From Brachynemurus nebulosus (taxonomy: Eukaryota; Arthropoda; Insecta; Neuroptera; Myrmeleontidae): a stretch of DNA of 64,000 nt. Location of the stretch: NCBI GenBank assembly GCA_035578155.1, contig JAPWDM010000011.1, positions 20,684,375 through 20,748,374 on the forward strand. The letters are read 5' to 3'. Position numbers and translations under genes: made by a program. The notes below the pieces were generated by a model, which searched no databases, was not told where the DNA came from, and was given only the letters and a program-made list of their open reading frames with translations. Shown in pieces: positions 32,029 through 44,199 of this stretch (the first letter of the stretch is position 1; each line of letters starts with the position of its first letter).

Positions 32029-32218
32029 TGATTACTTTGACGACTAGGACGAGTTAATTCGTCTAGTATACAGGCAATCTAAAGTATTTCAAGTGTACAT
32101 CTATGTATAAGATTAATATTATCGGTCAGTTTTTTTTTTAATATGCTGATCAAAGTATATGGAGAAAGGTATGCCGACGCGCAGATCGTGATAACGTAGG
32201 TAGCGAATTACATATATA

Positions 32219-32655
32219 CAGCGTGAGTTTTTGAGAGTTGCCATTTTTAATACAGCCAAACCGTTTATTTAATTGAAAAATTGTTCAAATAAGAGTTGTA
32301 GATATGGATGGGGGCAACCGATTGCTATAGTCAGGAGCTTTATAGCTCTTATTGTTTTCGAACTATGATACAAATTTACAGTAATTACTCAAAAATATAA
32401 GATAAAACAATGAAAATTTAAGTGTTACTGATAGTTTTGAATAATAAACAAATTTTTGAAAAACTTTTAAACATACGTTTCCATTTAAAAAACTCGAAAC
32501 TGCATCAAAGCTCGAAAACCATAAGAACTATAAAGCTCCTGACTATAGGAATCGGTTGCCCCCATCGATATCTACAACTCTTATTTAAACAATTTTTCAA
32601 TTAAATCAACGGTTTGGCTGTAATAAAAATCGCAACTCTCAAAAAGCTTACGCTG
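32219..32655. mobile_element. 437-bp MITE with long inverted ends and TA duplication
   Basis: CAGCGTGAGTTTTTGAGAG and its mirrored right end (CTCTCAAAAAGCTTACGCTG) are flanked by TA (32217-18 and 32656-57). Arms of ~170 bp share AGGAGCTTTATAG and GGGGGCAACCGAT blocks. Typical of Tc1/mariner-group MITEs. Confidence 0.87.
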
Positions 32656-32927
32656 TATAAATATAATAACAAATAATTGTAATTGTAAAAATTCAAATAT
32701 GTGACGTAATTATAACGTAAATGGCGAATTGCGCAAAAGAAGCTTATTTTGGTTTCAAATGTAGCATACCTTTCTTTATCTACTTTGATGCTGATATTGA
32801 TTGAAAGAAAGATTTCACTGTACTTTTTTATTTGAAAAAAATCTGTTATTATATCCGTAAAAAAATAATTGTGTAAATAATATTATAAACTATCAATAAA
32901 AATCTGTATATAGTGCTAAGGCTGCAG

Positions 32928-33441
32928 ATACACTAGACACTTTTGGTGTCTAGAGTAGGTCTGTAGATCAAATATCGGTGCGTATACAGCAATGAGAACA
33001 GTGTCGCTAACAACAGTCCGTAATCTAGCGAGACTGTGTCGACACTGCTCTAACTAGTAAAACTGAATTTTTTTTCATACACTCGCAGAAGAGAGATAGA
33101 TTCATGGTACATAATTAAATGTACATAATTACCAACATATTTTTTTAGAATTTTACTTTAGCAAGTGTTTAAAAAATAATTTTATTACAAGTTTATTACA
33201 CTTCCTTCATGTTTCATCTTTGGTGTATCATATATGTTACTTGACATTTTGTCATTTTAAGGTTATCCACTGGGAAGATTATCGATTAAAAATCGATTTC
33301 CGTGTGAACAGCTCAGACACATGTTGCATACATTTATGACACTATCCAGACACAAAAAATTTGTTGAAGTGTGAATAGTAAAGAAATTTTTGTCTGACAT
33401 TTGTGTCGACATTTTGGTGTCTCGTGTATCTGCAGCTTAAT
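32928..33441. mobile_element. MITE with GGCTGCAGATACAC inverted ends
   Basis: TAAGGCTGCAGATACACTAG on the left and GTGTATCTGCAGCTTA on the right, with GACACTTTTGGTGTC-like subterminal sequence on both sides. About 510 bp, non-coding; superfamily uncertain. Confidence 0.75.
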
Positions 33442-33619
33442 AGTTTCTAACCAAATATTATACATATATCCTACTTGGTAATGAAAAGTGACGGTTTGAA
33501 TTGAAAAAAAAAAATCATCTGTATCATTAAAGGTGTTAATTAAATTAATCACCATAACAACATAACTAAATACATCCCTTTTGCAGTTTCAGATTCTTCC
33601 AAAACAGGCGCGAATGAGT

Positions 33620-33715
33620 TTTTCCGTTCATGTAATAGACATTTAAAAATGTCTATTACATTGTACTAATAGACATTACAAATGTCTATCAGGCCGTTCA
33701 TGTAATAGACTTCAA
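33620..33715. repeat. Cluster of AATAGACATT palindromes
   Basis: GTAATAGACATTTAAAAATG plus its mirror form a near-perfect palindrome, and CCGTTCATGTAATAGAC occurs twice in direct orientation within the cluster. Confidence 0.65.
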
Positions 33716-34778
33716 AAAAGATAAGAAATACAAACATTAAAATTTACTGTCATATTAGCAAATAAATCAAACCAATAATATTAGTGATTTCTGTGAATCA
33801 TTAAATTTTGAACTACAATATTAACTTGTTAAAGTAATAGTCAGTCAGTAATCATATTCGACGGTGCGGTGCGTTAGATCATTTCGCTTTCTTTTTAAAG
33901 TTTTTCTTACTTATTAGGATTTGCGCAGTATGAATAATATTTTGCGTCTGCGCTAGATCTGCGCAGAAAACAAAAGTACTTAATGCACCGTACTTTGGAA
34001 TCAGACCATTAACAGGAATTAATTGCCACAGAAAATATTTTAAAATTTAATATTTTTCTGACCGTCTATAATTATCTGAATTATTTGTAGTTCCAATATT
34101 TTGCATTTAGAAATATATTTTTATAGTGAATTGACTAAAGTATCTTGATGATACTGGCCATTATCTTATAGTGATGGTGCTCTTTTCTTAATAACTGAAC
34201 AATATTTCGTCATGCTCATTCTTCCATTCATAGCAATTACACCAGAAATAGTGATCATTTTTTTTAACATTTAAACAAAAAAAAAGTTCATAATACTCAT
34301 AGGAAATTGTTTTCATAATTTTAGTAAAACCATTTTTACATAGTATTAGAAATTTATTAAATTTTACCTAATAATATTCTTATTCTTTTTTTTTTTTTAA
34401 AAAAAAAAAGAGAAAGAAAGTGATAGTGCAAAAAACATGATCTGCTGTTATTAATGATTCTGTTTCTTCTATTTTTAATTAATAGTGCATCATATTTAAT
34501 GGAAGAGGGCATAAGTCTTTAGAAGTAAATTTGTTATTTATTTAGATTTAAGGATACTTTGTAATATTTTAGATAATTCTTTTAAAATTAAATAGTAAAA
34601 AATTTAATAAATCAGCTGTGATTTTATTGCTTTTTAATTACCTTTTTAGACGAATTAGACGATAAATATATTTAAATTTTTCCCAAAGTACGTTTGTTTG
34701 AATTTAGTAGTATATGCCAGAATTTTTTCTACAATGATCGAACACGGCTTTTTTAAGTCATATTTGTTTCAACATTTT

Positions 34779-35402
34779 GGCTAACTTCAAAAATGCATCA
34801 CTGCTTGCATGAGGCAGAGTCAAAAGTTCAAAAATGCATCAGACACATCACAACAAAAAATCAAAAGTTCATTTTTGCATTTGATGCGTCAAAACAAGAA
34901 ATTTGGTGATGCGGGTGATGCATGTCCAAGATACATATTATGTGTATAATGTAGAATTATAACTACTTGCCATATTATGTAGATATTAACGCCAACAGGA
35001 ATAATTCCGAAAGACAAATTATTGAAAAAGATGAATGTATTTATCTTTGATTAAAATTGTTTAAACTATTTGAATACATCTTGCACTCAAAATAGGTATG
35101 TAATATTTTTTATTCAAATAATTTCAATATTTTCAATTTCAAGTAAGTTCAAGTTGAAATTCAAAGATAATATATCTATACAAGGACTGTATTGCTATAA
35201 TATCTATAGTCTATCATGCTACATTATCTGTCTTATCTATAGCCAAATCAGAGGCTAAATGATGCCAATATCCCGTTCAAAAACATCTTATGTGCGTCAA
35301 ATTTAAAGAGAGCATCAGCAGCGCATCATGTAGTATTAGACGCATCAGAAAAGTCATGATGCTGCATCGATGCGGTAAAGTTTACATTTTTGAAGTTACC
35401 CT
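34779..35402. mobile_element. TIR element rich in GATGCATCA motifs
   Basis: GGCTAACTTCAAAAATGCATC at the left matches GATGCGG...CATTTTTGAAGTTACCC reversed on the right. The subterminal regions are packed with GCATCA/TGATGC motifs in both orientations. About 620 bp, without coding capacity. Confidence 0.65.
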
Positions 35403-36578
35403 TTATAACATCGTTTGTTAGATATACTTACCATACTTACTATTCATGATACTTGATTTACTTCTAAATAATTATTTTGATTCAAGGGGAAGTCTATTTT
35501 TAATATTAATAAAATTTGTCAAGTGCGTGCCGGACACACATTATCAAAGTTCCGTGGTCAATAGCTAATTTTTCAAAATTTTCAGGATTAAATGTAGGAA
35601 ATTTAATAGTAATTATGCAATTGAGATTATGAGTCGTATATTATAAGCGAAAAAATTACCCAAGAAACGCACAATGACGAGTTAAAATTTTAAAAAAAAT
35701 AATCATGTGAAAATCAATTAATTGTCCTAGAACGCACTTACATTAAATATAGAAAAATGAAAACATCAATGAGAAGTTAGAAAACTTCACAAGGTTTCAT
35801 CCGTCACTAGATGGCAACATTCCTTATGTCTTCAATCTCACACGTGCTGCTATCTATTCAAAAAACAATGGCTGGATACTGAACTAATAAAAATCAAAAC
35901 AAATTAAATGCAATAGTATAGTAACGAACGTAGAGAACGTTTAAATGGTAAAGAGGAGATACTTGTATAAACGAAAGATATCTCGCGGCTTAACTTTTTT
36001 AACTTCAGTGGAAAGCGCCACCGATCAATTTAGTGACTTAATGATCACTTATGAAGAATGACTACTGGCATGAACGCATTAAAGTTACGTGGTCACAACT
36101 ACGTAACTTTAAAAAGGAAATGATTATTCGAAAGTTTTTTAACGACAAATAAAAGAAAAATAAATAAAAAATTCCGACTTTAATACCCAATTATTTATAA
36201 CTTTCGGCTATGGCTATGGTAAGAAAACTGTGTATCTGTGTACAAACTAGCCAGTCAAAATTTTTATCTAGAAGAAATTCGAAGTAATTCTTACAAAGTC
36301 CTATTTTAACTAAAAATATTAGAAAAAATAATAATAATTATAAAGATTCCTTGGGTCTTAAAAGACAAATTCTATTTTTACTATAAGTAATTATATTTTT
36401 TATTTTTAATCCTGTTTTTATTATGAATAGTATTAACTTCGGGTACGGGGAAACACTCCATATTTTCTGTCGATAATGAACTTGCTAACAAATAAATCTA
36501 GAAAAATAAAGTGTTGAAGCTGAAAATGTGCGAGCACCTCCATGGGAAAAAAATATAAGGAAAGCAAACAAAACGAAG
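35403..36578. other. Intergenic AT-rich DNA
   Basis: No gene seen. It holds a short hairpin AAAGTTACGT...ACGTAACTTT at about 36079-36110. Confidence 0.4.
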
Positions 36579-36582
36579 TTAA

Positions 36583-36909
36583 CTCTTTCAATGATTAAGA
36601 CGAGTTAACTCGTCATGCAATACAGCGGCTCAAAATGCTTTTTATATGCATATATTCGCTGGTACAGGTGCTGCCATCTGTGACAGATTTTTCGAAATAC
36701 GGTATAATTCTAAGTAATGTTCAATTTTACTTTACCAACATATTTTAGTATAATTTATATTTTGCAAATTCCTAGGGTTCACTTTTTTGATGTTTGGGAT
36801 CTTTTATTTTCTTTCTTTTTTTGTAACCTTATCTGTTGTACTTGTCACTGGCAGTAAAAGGTCCGACATTTTGAGACAAAAAATTTTCTCAATGGTTATA
36901 ATAAAAGGG
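36583..36909 (-). mobile_element. 326-bp TTAA-flanked repeat, full copy 2 (inverted)
   Basis: Reverse complement of 12789-13114 over its whole length with moderate divergence, bounded by TTAA at 36579-36582 and 36910-36913. It shares GACGAGTTAACTCGTC and CTGTGACAGATTTT. Confidence 0.8.
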
Positions 36910-37124
36910 TTAAAGCGAACTTCATTGGACGTGAAAAAATCGCCATTTGCCGATTGAGGAAGATCATGTAAGGATTATCTGGAATTAGTGCTCGAGTTTC
37001 CATAAAGCAACTGAATTCAATAGACCTCAAGTAGCATCTCATAGATAATGACATCAATTTAGCCAACCTAAAGGTCAACATGGCTTAAAAAGATCGGTGT
37101 GCATATTTACAATTTCACTAGTTT

Positions 37125-37320
37125 AATAAACTAAAGTAAAAAAAAAATGTTTTTTAAGAAAAAACTTTTATTTAAAAATGGGCTAAAAAAACAAAAAAAA
37201 AACTTTTGAGTGAAGGTTGAAACAATATGCAACATAATTTATAAAAGCTTCAGGCATTATCATTAATTATTTCTGTTTTGGATATAAGTGTAGCTATTTT
37301 ACTTTTCAGTAGTTACCAAA
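37125..37320 (-). repeat. One-arm copy of the inverted repeat at 55675-56006
   Basis: The sequence matches the reverse complement of 55812-56006 (right arm plus centre), with blocks such as CAATATGCAACATAATTTAT and TTTTGGATATAAGTGTAGC. The second arm is missing. Confidence 0.75.
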
Positions 37321-38526
37321 CCATGTCCCTGCCACTTGTTTTCAAGGACGGACCTTTCAATGTCATAGTTTGCTACGTAGCGCTGATGGTAGAGGAGTAT
37401 ACTAAATAGAGTTGGAACATGTGAGCATTTTTCATCAAATAGATGTCAAAATTAATTCTTAAGTGTCTCCAGGCCCATTCTAGAAAAAAAACTGCTACCT
37501 ACGCCCATGTGAAGTAATCTTAAAAAAAGTATTGTTGCACTTTTAGATTTTCCTTAAATTATTTTATTTCCATTAGATGGTTAATTTTGAATTACAATCA
37601 TAATGTTGTTTAAAATAACGTTATATAATTTTTTTTATTTATCCCATAATTAACCATAAATACAAAAAGTATATTAAAGGTATCTATGTATTACAAGTAG
37701 CTTACAATATTTACAAAAGTGAATTTCACGTTAAAATTCTACTTATACTGAACAAATAAAACAAATGCATTAACAAAAGAAAAAATTACTGTAAAATAAT
37801 GATCATTAAGAGCATAGTGCATATTGTAAGTTATTAATGAGTACGGAGTATTTGTAAAATATAATTATCTGTTAAATACGTATTAAATAAAAAATAAAAT
37901 TACTTTGCTTAAATTCCATTATGTTAGGATTTCGTAGTTTTAATAACGAAATACTTATGAATTCGTGATTTCTGTTATCGTATTAGCTGGTCTATCCGCA
38001 CTTGAAAACTTTATAATAGTCAGACCTTACGCAATGTAAGAGATTGTCGTCTTTTAAAAACTATTAATGAAATTTTTTCTCTCATACAGAAAGTAAACGG
38101 TTTACATAATCATATTATTAACAAATTAAAGGCTAATTTTAATATTAACACTTTCAGTCCCATGGCTTCGGCATCCGAAACCCAACAAAACATCCCCAGA
38201 GGCCGACCGCGATCAATGATTAATTGATTAGTTGGTTATGCTTTATGCATTATGTGTGCAATGTTTATCATCATTCATCACACGGATGTGTTCCTACTCA
38301 CACAAATACATACCAACATACACTACTCTTTTGGTTTCTATGTATAAAAAATTTTAAGATACACAAAAAATACATAAAAAATATAATTTATATTTTTAAA
38401 TAAAATTAATTTGAATGTCAGTGTATATGTAGTATGTACGTATCACGTACGTATGTTTACAGTTTTACACATACATGTTGAACTGTGTTGAATCTATTCA
38501 GTGTTTGAATCATTTTATTTTATGTA
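37321..38526. other. Intergenic DNA, nothing recognised
   Basis: AT-rich, no coding frame, RNA gene or clear repeat. Confidence 0.4.
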
Positions 38527-38534
38527 TTTGTTTC

Positions 38535-38953
38535 CAGGGCCGGATCTAGGGGGGGGGGGGGGGCAGCCGGGGCACGTGCCCCCCCCTGGATGATTTTAGG
38601 GGTGCGAAAATGGTGAAATTTGGCCGACAGTCATAATTTATGATAGGGTCAATGGTCCTGGAGCAAATGATGAGAAAAAAAAAAAGGTCGACAGTCATTT
38701 TATGATAGGGTCAATGGTCCTGGAGCAAGTGATGAGCAAAAAAAAAAAAAAAACGTGAATAGTAACAATTTATGATAGGGTTAAAGTGAATCTGTAAGTA
38801 GGTGATGACCAAAAAAAAAAGGTCAATAGGGCCGATTTATGGTAGGGTCCAGGTGACTTTTTTTGTCATCATCCAGGTAAAAATTTTTTTGCGGCGAGGG
38901 GCGCCAACAGGAAAATTTGCCCCCCCCTCCTTATAACTCTTGGTCCGGCCCTG
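38535..38953. mobile_element. hAT-type MITE with perfect 8-bp target duplication
   Basis: CAGGGCCGG...CCGGCCCTG ends are typical of hAT. TTTGTTTC is present on both sides (38527-38534 and 38954-38961). The core consists of about 3.5 tandem ~65-bp units with TTTATGATAGGGTCAATGG and A-runs, and the ends hold long G and C runs that can pair. Confidence 0.93.
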
Positions 38954-39744
38954 TTTGTTTCTATAAAGTTTTTTTTTTAAATATTGCCGGCTTCCGGGGA
39001 AGTTTACTATGAAAGTGCTCGGGCCTCATAGTGTTAAGTAAACACAAGAAAAACTCTAACTACTGAACTACGAAATGCTTATTTAACACACACGAATTTT
39101 TTACTATAATGATGTGAACGCATTTTCAATAATTACGACCATTCACGAACACTGGTCGAACATGAAGTGTTCGTTAATGTAATGATTGGGAATTTTGGAT
39201 CACTCCTTCAAATTCCTACATTATGTAACTTGCGAAAAAATCTTCAACAGACGGACAGGAGAGTCATCTTACAACGGTTCCGTTTTTTCTTTTAAGTTAC
39301 GTAACTCTAAAAATAATAACAAAGAGACTATAATGAAATCACAGCTTATTGCGATATGAATAAAATATAGTTCGCTATGTTTGTTCTTGTTGATATTTTT
39401 ATAAATAAAGTTTTTGGATTAGCAATAATGAAAGTTCCAGATACTATTATTATTTGCTTATCTTACTAGCCTTCTTCATACTCGACGTCGTGATAAATTT
39501 CGTAGCACATATGAACGCGTTATCTCCATAATTAATCCCAGTGACATTCACTTTTGCGTTATTTAAAAAAAAAATATTTGTACGATAGTGGCGCTAGTAG
39601 AATAGTAATATCGAATAGATTTTTCAATAATATAAAAAACCGGAATACCAGAGTTTTTTATACATTTAGTAAAACCGATTTTAAAACTCAAAATACCGGT
39701 ATTAACAAAATCAACAATGTCATCCATCCATATATTACCATAAT

Positions 39745-40553
39745 CAGGGCTTGGAACTATTTGAAATGATTTCATTTTAAATATGTATTTAAAATACAAA
39801 ATGGCATTTTGCATTTTCTATTTTAAATAAATTCGGTAAAACCATTTTCCATTTTGTATTTGAAATGAAAATTATCCATTTTACATTTAAAATGAAAATG
39901 CATGCATACTCACATTTATGTGTATATATTTATGACACTATGACTCATATTAATCATAGAACTCGAATTGAACGCAATCTAACAAATTGTAAGTAAAATG
40001 TAAGTTGACTCAATTGACTGAAACTTTTTATAACTCGAGTTGTAATGTCACTTGGATTAAATTTGTTACTCTCAACTCAAACTTTTCTGACCCAACTTGT
40101 GTGCTATTCTCTTTAACACAAGTCGATAAGAAATGTTTTGGTATTTCGAGTAGATGATTTTCATAGTTTTGAAGTAATTGTAGCGTAGCCAAGGCTGAAT
40201 TAAGTTTTACAATATTTTTGAGTAACAATATTTCAAGAGTTAAATTTCGTTTTCATATTATGCAAACTTTATAAAATTTTCTCAAAACACTGTTCGTAAT
40301 TAATTTCAATTTTCTTAACTTTTTTTATATAAATAATTATCCAGTGTCAATATAAATAATGATAAAAAATTTATAGAATAAATTTAAAGTTAAAAAAGCA
40401 TTTTGCATTTTATAATCCATTTTAAATAGCCATTTTCCATTTTCTATTTTAAATATGTTCAGAAAAATCATTTTCCATTTTGTATTTTAAATGCATTTTT
40501 GGAAACCATTTTCTATTTTAAATGGTTTCTATGAACCATTTTTCCCAGCCCTG
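39745..40553. mobile_element. hAT-type non-autonomous element (809 bp) with perfect 8-bp target duplication
   Basis: CAGGGCTTGG...CCCAGCCCTG ends with ACCATAAT on both sides (39737-39744 and 40554-40561). Subterminal regions are built from CATTTTCCATTTT and ATTTTAAAT motifs in both orientations. No transposase frame. Confidence 0.92.
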
Positions 40554-40561
40554 ACCATAAT

Positions 40562-41512
40562 CTAGAAAAAATATTTCTTAAATGATTCTGTAGAAAAAAC
40601 CATAAGTCTGTTCGTAAAATATTTTACTATTTTTAGATATAAATTTTTTGATGGTAAATATTTAAGGCAGTATTCTAGTCTAGAATTTTGAAATATTCGA
40701 TTTTTTTTTTTTTGTCATTTTCTAAAAATGATGGCCTTAAGTGGAAAATTAAAAATTGTAAAAATTTACAAAGTTATAGCCATTTTAATATGGTAGGTTT
40801 AGATCTCAGGTATTTTACTTCAAAACTATAAATGTATTTTTCTCGAAACTATTTTTTTCCAGGGATTCGACATGATATCTCGAGTTCTGTTTATCCAATC
40901 GATTTCAAATTTGGCAAGTCTCTTTATGTTGCTTTATGATAGAAGTTACGAATATTGCGAAATTTTAATTTTTGATATTAGAAAAAAATAAAAACCTTTA
41001 AAAAAATAAAATAAAAAGCTTTGAAAATTTTTTTTTCAACCAGCTGCCATTTTTAAATTTTTTTCTCATTATAGTTTTTGCTATAATGACAACCTTTTTG
41101 AACCAGAATCATTTTATTTTTTTGTATCATATGAAAACAAATCCCAAAATTATCTCAACCAGTACATTCCTTTTTTCCCATGGTCATATTTTAAATCGTT
41201 ATTAGTCTCTGAATTTTCATTTTTCTAAAATATCAATAAATAGATGGTAAGAAACGGATACTAAAAATATTAATAGCTTTTTTTTTATTAAGACGTAAAA
41301 AAGCCGAAAATTTGACTCTAGACTAAAATACCCCCTTAGAAAAAAAAACAAACTTAGAAAGGACTTTTTACGGTAATATGTGAGTAAGTATTTAGAAGGA
41401 ATTTACAGACTCGAAATCGATCTCTTTTTAAATTATGTATCAACAAATTAAAAATTACTGTTAGGTCAACAATTATCCGTTTGTTATTCTTTCCGGTTAT
41501 TTTTAATAAAAA
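40562..41512. other. Intergenic DNA, nothing recognised
   Basis: AT-rich with poly-A and poly-T runs. No coding or terminal repeat structure found. Confidence 0.4.
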
Positions 41513-41514
41513 TA

Positions 41515-41800
41515 CAGTAGAACCCCTCATAAGTTATACACTTGAGATCGACAAACCTCTCATAAGTTATAATTCCACGAGTCTCCCACCTCAAGTGTCT
41601 TAATAAATTTGACATATGTGCGTTATATCTTTCCAAGAGTACGCATTAATGTGTTTTAACAAACCGCGCATTGCCGCGCTCACTACTATAGAACTACGCA
41701 TGCGTTCGCAACTGTAGTAGGAGCAGCAAAAAAAAGGAGAAAATATAACTTACGAGAGGTTTATAGTTTATGAGGGTATAACTTATGAGAGATTTTACAG
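41515..41800. mobile_element. MITE with CAGTAGAACCCCTCATAAG ends, TA duplication
   Basis: The left CCTCATAAGTTATAC and right TATAACTTATGAGAG are inverted, with a second CTCATAAGTTATA copy near 41568. TA flanks both ends. The ends resemble Tigger/pogo-group MITEs. 286 bp. Confidence 0.8.
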
Positions 41801-41885
41801 TAATAAGTTTTACTGATAAGTGATAACAAACATTATTTTATATTTGATAGATTTGAGCGTTACTTTATGGTATTCAATTTTAAAA

Positions 41886-42072
41886 TTAAAAGACAAATTT
41901 TTACTTGGCTAATACCACTTTATTTAAAGTTTTTAATTATCTGTGATACGTACGGACCCATATGGCCATCGTGACATCTGTGACATGTTACCAAATGGGT
42001 ATGGTAACATGTCACAGATATTTAAAAACTTTAAATAAAGTGGTATTAGCCAAGTAAAAAATTGTCTTTTAA
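41886..42072. repeat. Hairpin element, ~68-bp arms with a 35-bp insert in one arm
   Basis: TTACTTGGCTAATACCAC and TTTAAAGTTTTTAA blocks are mirrored in 42003-42072. The left arm carries an extra ~35 bp between two copies of ATCTGTGA. A ~35-bp leader (41843-41877, AGATTTGAGCGTTACTTTAT) is shared with 27350-27390, so this element is related to the 27.4-kb foldback. Confidence 0.75.
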
Positions 42073-42270
42073 CATTATTTTAATTACAAAAGTATTTTCT
42101 ACTTTTTGTGCTTTTTCATATATCAAATTTCTTTCTGTACCGAAAAAATATCAAAATACTGGGATTCCAATATTTTAAATGTTAATACCAAATAATTACT
42201 GGTGTTGTAAAAAGACATCGGTATTCCAAGCCCAACGTACTAATGACATTTAAATTTTTTCTATACAAAC

Positions 42271-42632
42271 TAGGGATGTTATGGATATCCGTAACCGTAA
42301 CCGAAACTACCGAATATCCCAATTAATGAAATATCCGAATCCGAAATCATATCCGAAAATAAAAGTTTCGGATTTGTTTCGGATAATAAAAGACAACTGC
42401 CGTTGGAAAACTGAGTTTAAAGCGAAGCAAATTTTTGCTGCATGTATTTCTTTTAATAGATTTCCGTTGATTCGTGTTTAACGTTCACTTTTTGGAGTAA
42501 AATTTCCCCCTTTTTACTAAAAAAAATTTCACTAAAAGTAATTATCCGTAACCGTAACTGTATCCGAAATATTATCCGATATTATTACATATCCGTAACC
42601 GAAACCGAAATTTCATATCCATAACATCCCTA
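42271..42632. mobile_element. hAT-like MITE with CCGTAACCG repeats
   Basis: TAGGGATGTTATGGATATCC at the left and GATATGGATGTTAT-type mirrored sequence at the right. 8-bp flanks ATACAAAC / ATATAGAC agree at 6 of 8 positions. CCGTAACCGAAAC-type motifs fill both subterminal regions. 362 bp. Confidence 0.75.
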
Positions 42633-42833
42633 ATATAGACATTCATGTAAGCAATTGTTGATCTCCCTGAACAGCTGATTAATACAAGAATTATGTACCC
42701 TATATATTTATTGTTCTTTAAACGTGTTCTTGTAATTTTATTCTATACACTAAGCTCTTATTTTGAGTAATACTATGGTATGGTATTTGTGTTTTGAGTG
42801 ATATCCCACCAATTGCTATGCTTAAGTGGAGAT

Positions 42834-43043
42834 GTATAGATCAAATTAGCTAAAGTTGGTCTGACGTTATCAAACAAATGCAAAAAATGAAACAAAAATT
42901 AGACGAATCTAGTCTTCTGTCTCTTTTCCTTTTTGCTATTTTTATATTCAAGTATGATAACTAAAGAAAATTGTACGTCTAATTTTGCTTCATTTGTTAA
43001 TGACTTCAGATCAACTTTAGTTAATTCGACCTATATCACTGTA
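42834..43043. mobile_element. Inverted-repeat element, ~75-bp arms
   Basis: CTAAAGTTGGTCTGACGTTA and AAATTAGACG on the left match the reverse complement of 42966-43043. The core is short and T-rich. Confidence 0.65.
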
Positions 43044-44039
43044 GTGTTATGTGTTTGTTTGTTTTGAATTATTTATAAGCCATAAATAATTCAGTTATTT
43101 AGAGTTAGATTAATTTTATGTTCATAAAATGAATACTAAAGTTTGGCTAGTTTTATTTGTTTGAAAAAAGAACTTTGATTTATTTCCATTCTGAAAAAAA
43201 ATATATTAAAACAGCACCAAATTTAAAAATAACAATTAATACCGGAAAGAAATCGGCACCGGAAGATGAAAATTATTTTTGTTTTTTTATGCCTAAATTG
43301 TTTACAACTGCTTTACGAAATCAGGAATTGTTCCAATAGAAATTTAAAATAACTTTTTTTTATATACATATGCAGGCGTCTCCAAATTTCCTAATTTCTA
43401 TATAATTTAGAAGCTATACCCAAAAAATCCATAATTTCAATTTTTTTCCACTAACTTTTTACTGGTAAGAGCTATGCTATTTTTATCTGCACATTCTGAT
43501 AGCACTTTCTAAAGTAGAATTAAAAAATTTTCTGCGACTTTTTTTACGTTTACTGGTTTTTGAATTAATTATGACACCGAAACTTTGTTTTTTTCTTTAT
43601 TCTTTTACGGAATTGTGAAGCAAATTTTGGCACAGTTAAATGGTTTTTTTCTCCTATTTTTATTGGCATACCATGTGCCATATCTATCTGCGAAGATGAC
43701 CTCAAAAACTTAAAAAAAATTGTATTTTGAATTTTTTTAAAGTTTCAGTCGAAAAATAAATAAATTCCCAATTTGCTTCATCTAATTTAGAAGTTAATTA
43801 TTAATTTTTCTGAATAATAATAAAAACCTAGTAAAATCTATCGTTATTCATAACATAATTAGGTATATGTAATCATCAAATGAATAATTGTTATAAATAA
43901 CATACTACATTTTAATTAGTATTTAGTAAACTTATTTAACTTTTAAATTAGAAGAAGTAAATTAAGAGCAATTTACAGGTGTAAAAAAATTATATAAATT
44001 ATATTCTTTTACGAAATTATGAGATTTTCTTTTTTTAAA
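43044..44039. other. Intergenic DNA, nothing recognised
   Basis: AT-rich with no coding or repeat signal that I can support. Confidence 0.4.
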
Positions 44040-44041
44040 TA

Positions 44042-44068
44042 CAGTGGACCATCTCAACAAGAAACGTC

Positions 44069-44162
<94 letters not shown>

Positions 44163-44199
44163 GAGAGAGAGAGATGTTTCTTGTTGAGGTGGTCCCATG
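44042..44199. mobile_element. 158-bp MITE whose core is (CT)n(TA)n microsatellite
   Basis: CAGTGGACCATCTCAACAAG and its mirrored right end CTTGTTGAGGTGGTCCCATG are flanked by TA. Between them lie only CT, TA and GA repeats, and the CT and GA tracts continue the hairpin. Confidence 0.85.
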
